Assembly: GCA_017938925.1 (NCBI GenBank)
Contig: JAGBAO010000013.1
Location: forward strand, 62,001 to 126,000
Length of the DNA: 64,000 bases
Source: Bacteroidales bacterium
Lineage (GTDB): Bacteria; Bacteroidota; Bacteroidia; Bacteroidales; UBA932
Direction: 5' to 3'
The stretch's first letter is position 1. Each line of letters starts with the position of its first letter. A program made the translations under genes and the position numbers. The notes beneath the pieces were generated by a model. The model made no database searches. It saw only the letters and a program-made list of their open reading frames with translations, and was not told the origin of the DNA. Shown in pieces: positions 1 through 8,067 of this stretch.

Positions 1-1
1 A

Positions 2-853
2 GAAACTATGGAGGGTTTATATTTTTGGGGTGATTGCTCAGAGTTAAATCATTCCACAGACATTAGTTGTTTTGAGAAAAATAGGATAAATAAAAAAAAC
101 TATCTAGGAGACGTAGATAGTGTTGGTTATGATATAGCGACACAAAAATGGGGTGAAAGGTGGAGAACTCCAACAAAAGAGGAGTTTGAAGAATTAATGA
201 TAAAATGCAAATGGGAAAAATGCATTGACCCCAAATCGGATCAACATGCATTAAAAGTAATTGGTCCCAACGGCAAATCAATCATCTTGCCTGTAACAGG
301 ATATGCAGGATGTAATCAAAAGCCTAAGATAGAAAGGAATAGCTTATCTGGCTTATTAGGAATACCAACAGTGCCTATCTCCCCTGAATCAATTTATTCG
401 ACGTGCCGTTTTTGGACATCATCCGAGGATGAGACAAACCCAGAACGCGCTTTTGTTTTTTCATATAATGGATATGGTAGTTTTACCAAAACGCTTACTG
501 CTAAAGAGAAAAAAGAGATAGAGATTGAAAACGCTAGATATGCTAGAAAGTCAGAATCGAATCTTAATTTTTATTTGGATTCCTGGTTGAACCCCGAAGA
601 AATGATGCGCAAACAGCGCCAAGAAAGACAAAAGGAAGAAGAAAGAGAAATACTACGAGCTATGGGAGACGATACTCAAGAAAGAGCGGACAACATTAAA
701 AAAGACCTCGAAAGAAGACGAAAATTATGGTTAGACACGCCTGTAAAATTTGAATATAATAATAAATTAAGAAATACACTGAGGCCTTTAAGGAAACACT
801 CTGGTTATGCTATACGTCCTGTAGCTGATAAAAAATGGCAAGGCAAATTATAA
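2..853 (+). CDS. FISUMP/DUF1566-like protein, 5' end outside window
   Basis: The reading frame is already open at base 2 and the first ATG is at base 8. The earliest residues already look like the inside of the domain, so the true start is probably upstream of the window. The stretch WGERWRTPTKEEFEEL, then an ILPVTGYAG segment, a FWTSSEDE segment and a C-terminal GYAIRPV closing motif are in the order seen in the FISUMP (Fibrobacter succinogenes major paralogous) family. These are usually cell-surface or lipid-anchored proteins of Bacteroidota and Fibrobacterota with a lectin-like fold. A charged, Lys/Arg/Glu-rich insertion at about residues 160-235 separates the last two blocks and is likely helical. 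Ligand and role are unknown. It opens a + strand, AT-rich series of genes. The family assignment is fairly sure; the start is not. Confidence 0.7.
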   Translation, partial: ETMEGLYFWGDCSELNHSTDISCFEKNRINKKNYLGDVDSVGYDIATQKWGERWRTPTKEEFEELMIKCKWEKCIDPKSDQHALKVIGPNGKSIILPVTGYAGCNQKPKIERNSLSGLLGIPTVPISPESIYSTCRFWTSSEDETNPERAFVFSYNGYGSFTKTLTAKEKKEIEIENARYARKSESNLNFYLDSWLNPEEMMRKQRQERQKEEEREILRAMGDDTQERADNIKKDLERRRKLWLDTPVKFEYNNKLRNTLRPLRKHSGYAIRPVADKKWQGKL

Positions 854-881
854 CAAACAACTGAACTGCAATTTTCATAAT

Positions 882-1685
882 ATGGGATTAAGTTCTAATA
901 TCTTGTGGCATCAAACCCAAAAGGATGCTTTGAAGAAAATATTAAAACAAAAAAGTTTCAGATATTCATATAGCTTGGAGCATGTTGAAGCTAAGAATGA
1001 TACATTGGAATGTGCTTTTCCAATGCTTAGTCTTTGCGATATCCCTTTTGCTGACATAGAAGATTATTTAACTAAATATGGAGGCAACTCTATTGGATTG
1101 TCAAGAGAGTGGGGGAAAAGGCACGGAATAACACCTGTTGTTTATTGTGACCCTTCGTCAAGTTTATTAAATGACAGCCTTGGTCTTATTCGTCATAATA
1201 TGGATAATGGACTTGATATATTTGTTGCAAAATTATTCTCACATATTAAAAACCATGAGGGTAAATTGCCAAAATACAATTATAAAAAGTACAGATTTTA
1301 TGATGAGCGTGAAGTGCGAATAACTCCTTCGCTGGATGATTTGGATAGATTCGGGCACAGTCCTGTTCTGCTGAAGCGTGAGTACACAACCTATAAAGCC
1401 CGCAATAGTAACAGGTCATTACTGTCAAACAAATTGACCATTCCATTCTCCTATAATGACATTCGATATTTTATATTAAGAAATGAAGATAGCATATCTG
1501 AAATTAAGGAGATTCTGTCAAAGGAAATAAACTTAAGCGAATCAAATATTGGGTTCTTTACCATTAAACAAGTTAGAGAAGACATCATAGGAGCAAATCA
1601 TAACGAAACTGATACATTAGTAAAAATTAACATCAATAATAATTTAGACAACTTCCCTCCTATTGTTGAGAAAATAAATCTATAG
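882..1685 (+). CDS. AbiGi-like protein (abortive infection antitoxin family)
   Basis: The 267-residue protein matches my memory of the AbiGi family (putative abortive phage resistance, antitoxin component). The N-terminal SSNILWHQTQK is followed by an AFPMLSLCDIP segment and then GGNSIGLSREWGKRHGITPV, the most conserved block of the family. In Lactococcus, AbiGi is paired with AbiGii, a nucleotidyltransferase-like toxin. No AbiGii-like gene lies next to it here. The neighbours are a FISUMP protein 28 nt upstream and a lipoprotein 7 nt downstream. It is AT-rich like the rest of the first 7.9 kb. A solitary copy could be a remnant, an antitoxin acting in trans, or a protein with another job. 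The family call is from recall of motifs, not from a search. Confidence 0.65.
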   Translation: MGLSSNILWHQTQKDALKKILKQKSFRYSYSLEHVEAKNDTLECAFPMLSLCDIPFADIEDYLTKYGGNSIGLSREWGKRHGITPVVYCDPSSSLLNDSLGLIRHNMDNGLDIFVAKLFSHIKNHEGKLPKYNYKKYRFYDEREVRITPSLDDLDRFGHSPVLLKREYTTYKARNSNRSLLSNKLTIPFSYNDIRYFILRNEDSISEIKEILSKEINLSESNIGFFTIKQVREDIIGANHNETDTLVKININNNLDNFPPIVEKINL

Positions 1686-1692
1686 GAACATT

Positions 1693-2253
1693 ATGATGAA
1701 AAGACTTTTCTTCCTGCTTGCATTGATAAGCCTTTTAGCCTGCAACTGCCAGAATAATTCAAACAGAAGAAACATAATTGATGCTCCTGCTATAGATACT
1801 ACTTCTTATGCCGCAACGAATGAAGATGCAGAAAATGAAGTTACTGAGGATAGTACAAGGGAAACCCTCAATGACATTCGTTTTGATGGATGGACTAAGA
1901 AGGAGTGGGCTGACAATGAATATATCCGTGCAGTCAGGAAATACATAGATGCATATAATAAGGGAGAAATTGAAAATCCCGATCTTGATAAATACAAACA
2001 CTACATGCAGGGTAAATTCATAATTGCAGACATAAGTCCTTGCTTGTGGGGTGGTGCTTTCATATACTTTTCATTCTATGATTATCCTGACAAAGTTTTC
2101 GCTGCAATGGTTTACAGTGATGTGGATGAAAAGACAAGAGTTGTTTCTAACTATGAGTGCCGCAGTTTAACATATGAAGACCTTGACTTGAATATAACTC
2201 AGGAAGAAATTCGCCAATTCTTGAAAGAATCTCCTGAACAGAAGATGTGGTAG
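1693..2253 (+). CDS. putative lipoprotein, unknown function
   Basis: This is a 186-residue protein that begins with a lipoprotein signal peptide: two Met, Lys-Arg, a hydrophobic run, and a SLLAC lipobox with Cys17 as the expected lipidation site. Residues 20-60 are Asn/Thr/Glu-rich and probably disordered. The rest is a compact acidic domain (about 65-186) with WTKKEWADNEYIRAVRKYID and a GGAFIYFSFYDYPDKVFAAMVY strand-rich part. I do not recognise the domain. It follows the AbiGi-like gene by 7 nt and is likely co-transcribed. Start at either of the two adjacent ATGs is possible. The envelope location is inferred from the signal. Confidence 0.6.
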   Translation: MMKRLFFLLALISLLACNCQNNSNRRNIIDAPAIDTTSYAATNEDAENEVTEDSTRETLNDIRFDGWTKKEWADNEYIRAVRKYIDAYNKGEIENPDLDKYKHYMQGKFIIADISPCLWGGAFIYFSFYDYPDKVFAAMVYSDVDEKTRVVSNYECRSLTYEDLDLNITQEEIRQFLKESPEQKMW

Positions 2254-2277
2254 AAATATTATAAAACAGATTCAGAT

Positions 2278-2775
2278 ATGAAATCATTTTACGCAGGAAA
2301 ATCATTGTTTACGTGGGCAGGTGCGAAGATCAATCGCACGATTGCTTTGATGTGTAAGCTCAGAGTTCATCAGGACGTGGATTATAACAATCTTATGATA
2401 TATGGGATTTCTCCAAAGCATATCTCTGATATCCTTTCACAAGAGAAGCCAAGCAATGATGAACTTGCTGCACTAGTGTCTCGTGAGGATAAGGAGGAAC
2501 AATTTGATCGTTGCTTATCGGAGGAGCGACTTAATCGTGAGTTTGCAAGCACTTGTCTAGATGTGGATAAGGCTTGGGCTAAACTCCAGAAATTATCAAC
2601 ACAGTTCGGTTCTGAGGATTTCTATAGTGATGAAGATATGGAGTACGATGAAGAATACTACGAAAGTTACCATGAAGATGCTGACGACTATGAGGTGTTA
2701 GATGATGATTACTATGAGGAGTACGATGACGATGGCGATGAAGATTTAGATGAAATTGAGAGGGGCTTGGCATAG
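2278..2775 (+). CDS. orphan protein with strongly acidic C-terminal tail
   Basis: This is 165 residues. The first 115 residues are ordinary and include a repeated-looking helical part (PKHISDILSQEKPSNDELAA). From about residue 116 to the end almost every residue is Asp, Glu or Tyr, with few others. Such DE/Y-rich tails occur in DNA-mimic or chaperone-like proteins, but nothing here proves either. It begins 24 nt after the lipoprotein gene on the same strand. No family recognised. The coding call rests on length, position and codon regularity. Confidence 0.5.
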   Translation: MKSFYAGKSLFTWAGAKINRTIALMCKLRVHQDVDYNNLMIYGISPKHISDILSQEKPSNDELAALVSREDKEEQFDRCLSEERLNREFASTCLDVDKAWAKLQKLSTQFGSEDFYSDEDMEYDEEYYESYHEDADDYEVLDDDYYEEYDDDGDEDLDEIERGLA

Positions 2776-2941
2776 AGACCTTAGTCAACAAATGGTTTTC
2801 ATACAGAACAAGAGACTTTAGAGGAACACGTGCATAATTATCATTAAAGATCACAAATTTAAGTGAACTAATTTAGACCTTTCAGCTGAAAATATACATA
2901 TCTTTACATTTTTAAACGATAGGGATAATAGCCAGTCTAAT

Positions 2942-3865
2942 ATGAATGTTTATTTTGTAGATCCAACTTATATAAAACCTGAGGGTTGGGAACCATTGCT
3001 GAAATATTTAAAGGTCAAGGAAGTTTATAGTTTGATTCCCCAAAAGCAACTACCTGTCAGTTTATGCTCTATAGTTGAAAATCATATAAAAGCAATATAT
3101 CCCAATCAAGAGATAAAAGATCGTGCGAACTATTGTACATATTGGCTTAGAGCATACATTGAAAAGCATATTCATTTGATTGTTTCTGATTTTCCAGACA
3201 TCAAAAGTGTTCCGAATGAAGAATTAAAGAAATACAGTTCTCAATCACCTTATAACAATCTCAGGTTTGATATAGGGAATTGTCTCATACTCTTAGAACT
3301 AGAGTCTGAATATGATGAGACTGGTGCTATATTAACTCCAAAGTGTTGGGTTGATGATCCTAAAGCGAGCACGGGTGAGACTAATATCCCAACTCACATT
3401 GCCTCATATTGTTTGAACATTCTAAATAAAAAGCATCAGCACAAATTATATCAAAAACAATCTGCCTTTGTTTTATTCGATAAATATTTTGTGAAGACTT
3501 ACCGATATAATCATAATCTACGGAAGTGGGAAAGCTATTCGGTTATTTTGAAGGATAAATCGCACTCTTTTACACGCATAATCAAGGATAGAATACACAA
3601 GATTTCTCCTGATGACTTTCCTATTATTGATTCAGGAGAAAAGAAATATTATACCAATATAATAAGCGAAGAAGGTGTAAGTAACTATACAAAATTTATT
3701 GAAGCTGCAAAGGAACAGGCAGAAAGATATAAAGCATATTCTAGAGATGATGATGATGATTTTGGAGAATCTTGGGAAGATGAAGTTGCAGAAATGGTCA
3801 GAGATTTTTGGAAAGAATGCGGAGCCGCTGCTTCTAATTGCGAATCGTGGCCTGGATGGGATTAA
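2942..3865 (+). CDS. hypothetical protein, 307 aa
   Basis: A soluble protein without signal peptide or membrane segment. It starts MNVYFVDPTYIKPEGWEPLL, is mixed alpha/beta by eye, and has an Asp-rich patch (RDDDDDFGESWEDE) near residue 270 followed by a short amphipathic helix and a WPGWD end. I do not recognise the family. A 166-nt gap with no evident gene separates it from the previous gene, so it may have its own promoter, although no clean TTTG...TAnnTTTG pair is visible. The next gene begins 23 nt downstream. Confidence 0.55.
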   Translation: MNVYFVDPTYIKPEGWEPLLKYLKVKEVYSLIPQKQLPVSLCSIVENHIKAIYPNQEIKDRANYCTYWLRAYIEKHIHLIVSDFPDIKSVPNEELKKYSSQSPYNNLRFDIGNCLILLELESEYDETGAILTPKCWVDDPKASTGETNIPTHIASYCLNILNKKHQHKLYQKQSAFVLFDKYFVKTYRYNHNLRKWESYSVILKDKSHSFTRIIKDRIHKISPDDFPIIDSGEKKYYTNIISEEGVSNYTKFIEAAKEQAERYKAYSRDDDDDFGESWEDEVAEMVRDFWKECGAAASNCESWPGWD

Positions 3866-3888
3866 ACGCATCTATAACACAGTTAAAA

Positions 3889-4425
3889 ATGGAACTTAAA
3901 ATACTTCTCTTACTTTTGATCGTTTTAATATGCCTGTTCCCGATCTTATATGACCCGAAACCAAGCAAGCCACAACCGAGACCAAGACAGAAAAGGCAAT
4001 CTTATGCGTGGAAAGGTCCGAAAACGGATGAGCGGATAAACAGGATGCTGGCTGAGTGCATTGAACTGATGAAAGAATTGGAAGTACCTATTTCCGATTC
4101 CATATGTCCGATAGTAAGGTTGAATGGTTCCCGCTGTCGTTTTGCGTCCTGTTATGACAGAGGTGGTCGCAAGGCATACACAGAATATGATTACTACATT
4201 GAAATGTCCGGTCACATTCTGCAAAATACCGAAAAATCTTTGCGAAGTGTTTTGCTTCATGAACTCCTACATACTATGCCGGAGGGATATGACCACAGAG
4301 GAGAATGGAAGAAATGGGCTAAATATGTCAGTGAGAAAACAGGCTATACTATCAAACGCTGCGAAGGAGATGAGACAGAGGAAGATTTAGCACGTTTCTT
4401 CGGAACTTATGTTGAACATCAATAG
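3889..4425 (+). CDS. membrane-anchored SprT-like zinc metalloprotease
   Basis: I chose the ATG at 3889 because the longer frame would need a TTG start inside the previous gene. The 178-residue product has one N-terminal membrane segment (KILLLLLIVLICLFPILY), a basic Pro-rich linker, and a catalytic domain with HELLH followed by a third ligand in the DHRGEWKKWAKYV block. That arrangement is typical of SprT-like and minimal gluzincin-type metalloproteases. The C-terminal GYTIKRCEGDETEE also resembles SprT-like ends. The order of parts suggests an enzyme tethered to the inner membrane, but its side and substrate are unknown. It overlaps or nearly abuts the next small membrane protein. Confidence 0.7.
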   Translation: MELKILLLLLIVLICLFPILYDPKPSKPQPRPRQKRQSYAWKGPKTDERINRMLAECIELMKELEVPISDSICPIVRLNGSRCRFASCYDRGGRKAYTEYDYYIEMSGHILQNTEKSLRSVLLHELLHTMPEGYDHRGEWKKWAKYVSEKTGYTIKRCEGDETEEDLARFFGTYVEHQ

Positions 4426-4435
4426 GAATAATGTG

Positions 4436-4756
4436 ATGCAGGGGAAAAATTACCAGAGAATAACGATGGGCTCATTCTTAATCATAGGAACTTTGTTGGC
4501 ATTATATCTGACTATCAATGTTGGATATGATTTGTTCTGTGCACATAATGTCTGGATGTACCGTGATGGCTTGATGCAAAAGGTAGGTTTTGTAGCATTA
4601 TATGTCAATCTACCATTATTATTTATTGCTGGACTTACGAGTACGATATCATTTCTCAGAAAGGGGCATATCTGGAAACCTATTACTAAAGGGATCATCA
4701 TAAACATAATTATTTGGCTATTAGTGGTAGGGCTAACGATTGGCTTACTTGTTTAG
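4436..4756 (+). CDS. small integral membrane protein
   Basis: I chose the ATG at 4436, 10 nt after the upstream stop. An ATG at 4409 in the same frame is also possible and would overlap the protease gene by 17 nt. The 106 residues contain about three hydrophobic helices (residues about 10-30, 48-68 and 82-104). The frame stays open for a further 28 codons after the TAG at 4754-4756 and would add another hydrophobic helix (GLLIIGSCIWLVVQIW) up to a TAA at 4841. The protein may therefore have had a fourth helix before a nonsense change. No family recognised. Confidence 0.5.
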   Translation: MQGKNYQRITMGSFLIIGTLLALYLTINVGYDLFCAHNVWMYRDGLMQKVGFVALYVNLPLLFIAGLTSTISFLRKGHIWKPITKGIIINIIIWLLVVGLTIGLLV

Positions 4757-4873
4757 GGATTAATATATAAAATCATCGGATTATTAATCATTGGATCTTG
4801 CATATGGCTCGTGGTGCAGATTTGGAAAATGATAAGGCTATAATTATTATCTTTGTTTTCAAAGCATCTATTT

Positions 4874-5578
4874 ATGACAGATCATCAATTACTGATAGGC
4901 ATAATGCAGAATGACGAAAGAGCATGGAAGCATATATGCAGAAATATGAAACAGGGATTCGCTGCGATTCTTGTTCAGACATTCTCATTCAATAGTCTTA
5001 CAAATGAGGACATTGAGGACATATTTCAGGAGTCCTGCATCGTGCTTATGCAGAAGGTAAAGAGCGGTGGGATTGCGATCTCCCGAGATGGCGCGTTGTT
5101 CAGTTATCTTGTGCAGATCGGGAAACTCACAGCCTGTAATCTTGTCAGAAAAAGAAAGGACATCACTACGGAAAATGTGGTTACAATTTCCGATAATCTA
5201 CATAAAGAATATGAAGATATTTCAGTAGATGAAAAGCAGAAGAGTCAGGATGAGTTTCTGGATAGGGTGTTTGATTCGCTCCCCTCAGACTGCAAGACAC
5301 TTCTTAAGCATTTCTACTGGGGTCGTAAACCTATGGATCATATTGCAAGTGTGCTGGGAATGCGTAACGCTGATTCAGCCAAGACTAAAAAGAACAAGTG
5401 CATGAATAAGTTTAAGGACATTGCAGCCAAGCTAATTGAAAGCGATGAGTTCGCAGAAGAAGCAGTTCGGGCTGCTGTTGAAAGAGCGGCTTTGAAGGAA
5501 CTGCTTGAAAATGAAAAAGTCTATGCGGAGAATGGGATCTGCACGGCTGCCCTGAATACAGATGATACAGAGGAATAA
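4874..5578 (+). CDS. ECF-like RNA polymerase sigma factor
   Basis: The ATG at 4874 is preferred over an upstream TTG. The 234-residue protein has a sigma-70 region-2-like half (about residues 5-95: DHQLLIGIMQNDERAWKHI, then NEDIEDIFQESCIVLMQKV) and a region-4-like half (about 125-190: LPSDCKTLLKHFYWGRKPMD, a helix-turn-helix around HIASVLGMRNADSAKTKKN). The tail from about 195 is Ala/Glu-rich. This is the two-domain architecture of extracytoplasmic-function sigma factors, although region 2 is divergent. Its TAA overlaps the ATG of the next gene (TAATG), so the two are translationally coupled. A possible -7 element TATCTTTG lies at 4848-4855 just upstream, but the matching TTTG (4821-4824) is 23 nt away, longer than usual. 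Confidence 0.75.
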   Translation: MTDHQLLIGIMQNDERAWKHICRNMKQGFAAILVQTFSFNSLTNEDIEDIFQESCIVLMQKVKSGGIAISRDGALFSYLVQIGKLTACNLVRKRKDITTENVVTISDNLHKEYEDISVDEKQKSQDEFLDRVFDSLPSDCKTLLKHFYWGRKPMDHIASVLGMRNADSAKTKKNKCMNKFKDIAAKLIESDEFAEEAVRAAVERAALKELLENEKVYAENGICTAALNTDDTEE

Positions 5579-6312
5579 TGAAAGATAGACTTGAATATAT
5601 TGCTTCTACCACATTCTTCAGTCTGCTGGCTGTTCTTTTCTTGGGAGTGTTCATTACCTCTCTTGGAAAGAATCTAGTTGATATGTGTGTCAGAGTAGGC
5701 TGGGATTGGAGACATACAGGAAATTATGTAGGTCTGTTTGCTGGATTTGCTGCATATATGGTCTTTCTGATGATTCTTACTGTCCTGAAAAGCAGACATA
5801 ATCTTTATTGGTTCATGAAATTCACCCACGAACTGACCCATACGCTTGTTGCATTGCTGTTCTTCAGAAAGATACATGAGTTCGTGGTCAGAGGCAGGGA
5901 GTGTTATGTTGATTTTAAGACTCACGAGAGGTTCACAATAGGATATGTTCCTATTACATTATCGCCATACTGCATACCTATATATACATTTATGATATTT
6001 CCGTTCAGGTTTGCAGGAGACAGTCACTATATGATAATATTCGATGCATTGATTGCATTTACATACGCATTTCACATACATTCATTCATAAGACAGACAA
6101 GGTTCACTCAGAATGACATTGAGAACTGTGGCAAGGCAAGGTCAGTGGCTTTCATAACATTCGTGCATCTTGCCGTGCTGTCTCTGATTCTCGCAACTCC
6201 AAAGGGTGGGGTTTTAAAGGCTATAGGCAGAGTCTTCTGGGAATATCCAGAGCAGATTTTAACCGATCCATCAGTCTGGATTCATGAAATAATCAATTAT
6301 TTTCAATTTTAA
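5578..6312 (+). CDS. M50B-like membrane metallopeptidase
   Basis: This is a 244-residue multi-pass membrane protein with about six hydrophobic segments. The signature is KFTHELTHTLVALLFFRKI at about residues 80-98, an HExxH-type zinc motif inside a membrane helix. It is followed by a beta-rich part and ITLSPYCIPIYTFMI, which corresponds to the 'aPy--P' region of M50B-like peptidases. The classical distal Asp motif of site-2 proteases is less clear: FDALIAFTYAFHIH is the best candidate. It starts on the last base of the sigma factor stop codon, so the two proteins should be made together. That pairing suggests membrane proteolysis linked to sigma factor activity, but this is inference. No anti-sigma factor is obvious between them. 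Confidence 0.65.
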   Translation: MKDRLEYIASTTFFSLLAVLFLGVFITSLGKNLVDMCVRVGWDWRHTGNYVGLFAGFAAYMVFLMILTVLKSRHNLYWFMKFTHELTHTLVALLFFRKIHEFVVRGRECYVDFKTHERFTIGYVPITLSPYCIPIYTFMIFPFRFAGDSHYMIIFDALIAFTYAFHIHSFIRQTRFTQNDIENCGKARSVAFITFVHLAVLSLILATPKGGVLKAIGRVFWEYPEQILTDPSVWIHEIINYFQF

Positions 6313-6382
6313 CAGTTACCTTTTCTTCGTTGTGACATTATAGAGTGAAAAACAAAACAATAACACTCTAAATTACAACATT

Positions 6383-6772
6383 ATGAAGAAAATCTTTTTT
6401 GCTGCGATCATTTCGCTCGTTACTGTTCTCTGCGTTTCTGCAACTGTCGCTGATTCAAATGCTGGCGACAACTATTCATCATCTATTACCGCTACTGTGG
6501 CTGGAATGAATGAGGGAATTGACTTTGACACAAAGACATTAGTTGTCATCTACAATCTCATGCCTCAGAAGATCAAGGATCTCTGCGTTGAAAGCTACAA
6601 GGACATAGCTCCAAGAATCGAAAAGTCAGGCAAAGGCTTCACATATGAAGGCGTGGCAATCACTCCTATCAAGACTGCAAACGGTACGGATCTGAAGTTC
6701 AGTTGCGGTGGTCACAGCGTTCTCGTACATAACTATACTAAGGCTGAGTTTGACAGAATCTTCGGATTATAA
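6383..6772 (+). CDS. exported small protein, unknown function
   Basis: This is 129 residues with a standard signal peptide (KKIFFAAIISLVTVLCVSATVA) and a mature domain of about 105 residues with no cysteine pairs beyond two Cys. The mature part contains VVIYNLMPQKIKDLC and a C-terminal GGHSVLVHNYTKAEFDRIFGL stretch. No family recognised. It lies 70 nt after the membrane metallopeptidase and 11 nt before a membrane protein on the same strand, so it may belong to the same functional group as the sigma factor pair. Confidence 0.55.
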   Translation: MKKIFFAAIISLVTVLCVSATVADSNAGDNYSSSITATVAGMNEGIDFDTKTLVVIYNLMPQKIKDLCVESYKDIAPRIEKSGKGFTYEGVAITPIKTANGTDLKFSCGGHSVLVHNYTKAEFDRIFGL

Positions 6773-6783
6773 AGTTCTGCGCT

Positions 6784-7434
6784 ATGAGGAATGTCTTGAA
6801 AGTGCTGCTGCGGATTATAGCAATCATTCTATTCCCGATCACTGCTGGGTTATATTTCATATGGCCCAGCAGGATCTTCAAGGACAGGATGAGCAAAGGA
6901 TGGAATATATTCTGGTGGATTACATACGCATTGACTGCATTGTACTGTGTTGCTTTTAAAGTTCTATCCTGCACGGTTTTCATATTATTAGCTATTGGAT
7001 CTGCTGAGGGCCCTTCTGTAAGTCGCGATAATGTTCCTGCTCCGGACTATAAGACAAGCGAAGATTTCTATAAACTCACAGGGGTTGAGTTTCCTGAATT
7101 GGAAATGGTTGATTCGCTTTTCCATGATGAAATTTACATTTATTATAGAGAATATCAGTTCGTCGCAAAAGAAGGATTGAGTGACGTTTTTTACAAGCGT
7201 CTTGAACGTGCCTGTGTGACAGACTCAACTCATTGGGAGCAGATGGTTGGCGACCAGACAGGTTACCATTACGAAATCTACCCAGATCAAGTACCTGTTG
7301 ATAGAAGTCGTGGGATGTGCGACAGGATGGTGAAAGGATTTGATGGTAAAATGGTACCTGATTGGGATGGATATTACATTACAGTCGATGTCGTGAATGA
7401 CACAATAATTCTCAGAAACATAGCGTCACTTTAA
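6784..7434 (+). CDS. membrane protein with C-terminal extracytoplasmic domain, unknown
   Basis: This is 216 residues. The first 75 or so contain two hydrophobic segments (VLLRIIAIILFPITAGLYFI and a later ALTALYCVAFKVLSCTVFILL). A polar domain of about 140 residues follows, with YKTSEDFYKLTGVEFPELEM and several aromatic residues. No family recognised. It begins 11 nt downstream of the exported small protein. A possible terminator hairpin lies 58 nt after its stop. Confidence 0.5.
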   Translation: MRNVLKVLLRIIAIILFPITAGLYFIWPSRIFKDRMSKGWNIFWWITYALTALYCVAFKVLSCTVFILLAIGSAEGPSVSRDNVPAPDYKTSEDFYKLTGVEFPELEMVDSLFHDEIYIYYREYQFVAKEGLSDVFYKRLERACVTDSTHWEQMVGDQTGYHYEIYPDQVPVDRSRGMCDRMVKGFDGKMVPDWDGYYITVDVVNDTIILRNIASL

Positions 7435-7491
7435 AACGGAAACGGATGCGTACACTAAAAACGATATTCTGAGGGATAATAGATACGAGAA

Positions 7492-7526
7492 AAGCGGTAA
7501 ATGACTTTGTGGGTCAGATACCGCTT
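7492..7526 (+). terminator. weak hairpin after the AT-rich gene series
   Basis: Arms 7492-7499 and 7519-7526 pair perfectly over 8 bp (AAGCGGTA with TACCGCTT), with a 19-nt loop and a short CATTAGTTTT run after it. It could end the transcript of the preceding genes, although the loop is long and the T-run poor. Confidence 0.35.
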
Positions 7527-7873
7527 CATTAGTTTTAGAACATTCCCTTAGGTAAAAATTGTTTGAGAATACTCTGAGGAATAGCCTTGCTTGAGTTTGT
7601 TGTTCTTTTTACAAATTTCTTTCTATCCATATTCAAAAATTCTTGAGTGAAACATAAATTCATATACCACATTATATGAAGTACAGGAGGTCAAGCAAAA
7701 TGGAATTGAGGAAAGGTTGGATAACGAGTAGAAAATCGCTATATTCGCAATGAAATATAAGGTGGACATTATGCTGCCACTTTATAGTTTCGTAGTTCAT
7801 TGATTTATTAACTAGGAGTGATTATTCTGATATAATACAGTGACTTACAGCGCTTTAATAGCCGATAGGGTAA
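7527..7873. other. AT-rich intergenic stretch, no feature seen
   Basis: No open frame of useful length, RNA gene or clear promoter was found here. It is the last part of the AT-rich segment before composition changes at about 7.88-7.91 kb. Confidence 0.5.
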
Positions 7874-8062
7874 ATGCTGGCATTCAGATTCGAGCGAGTG
7901 ACAGACACAATGGGCCGTATGCACTCTGACGCTCAGTTCGCAGGTTCTTCATCAGTTCCAGCACACGTTGAGATGATGGGATTCCTCGGAATCGGTAACA
8001 ACCCTATGGTAGGTTGCACCGTTGCTTGCGCTGTTGACGTTGCTACTGCACTGAATAAGTAA
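7874..8062 (+). pseudogene. 3' remnant of an unidentified, apparently highly expressed gene
   Basis: An ATG at 7874 opens 62 codons, but the first dozen residues look like chance coding in AT-rich DNA. From about 7905 the frame switches to very regular codon choice (GTT, GCT, AAC, GGT, ATC), as in this genome's highly expressed genes such as efp and the FKBP gene. The clearest part reads GFLGIGNNPMVGCTVACAVD. A strong terminator follows at 8249, as expected after a gene end. I read it as the last 45-50 codons of a longer gene cut off at the border with the AT-rich segment. I cannot identify the parent protein. A small intact gene is the alternative. Confidence 0.4.
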
Positions 8063-8067
8063 TCGCA

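Noticed and set aside
3838-3888. TTG start of the SprT-like protease inside the previous gene
   Set aside because: It would put 17 non-conserved residues ahead of the membrane helix; the ATG at 3889 directly follows the upstream stop.
6708-6959. 83-codon + frame overlapping two genes
   Set aside because: Fully covered by the exported protein and membrane protein genes in better frames, with no start context.
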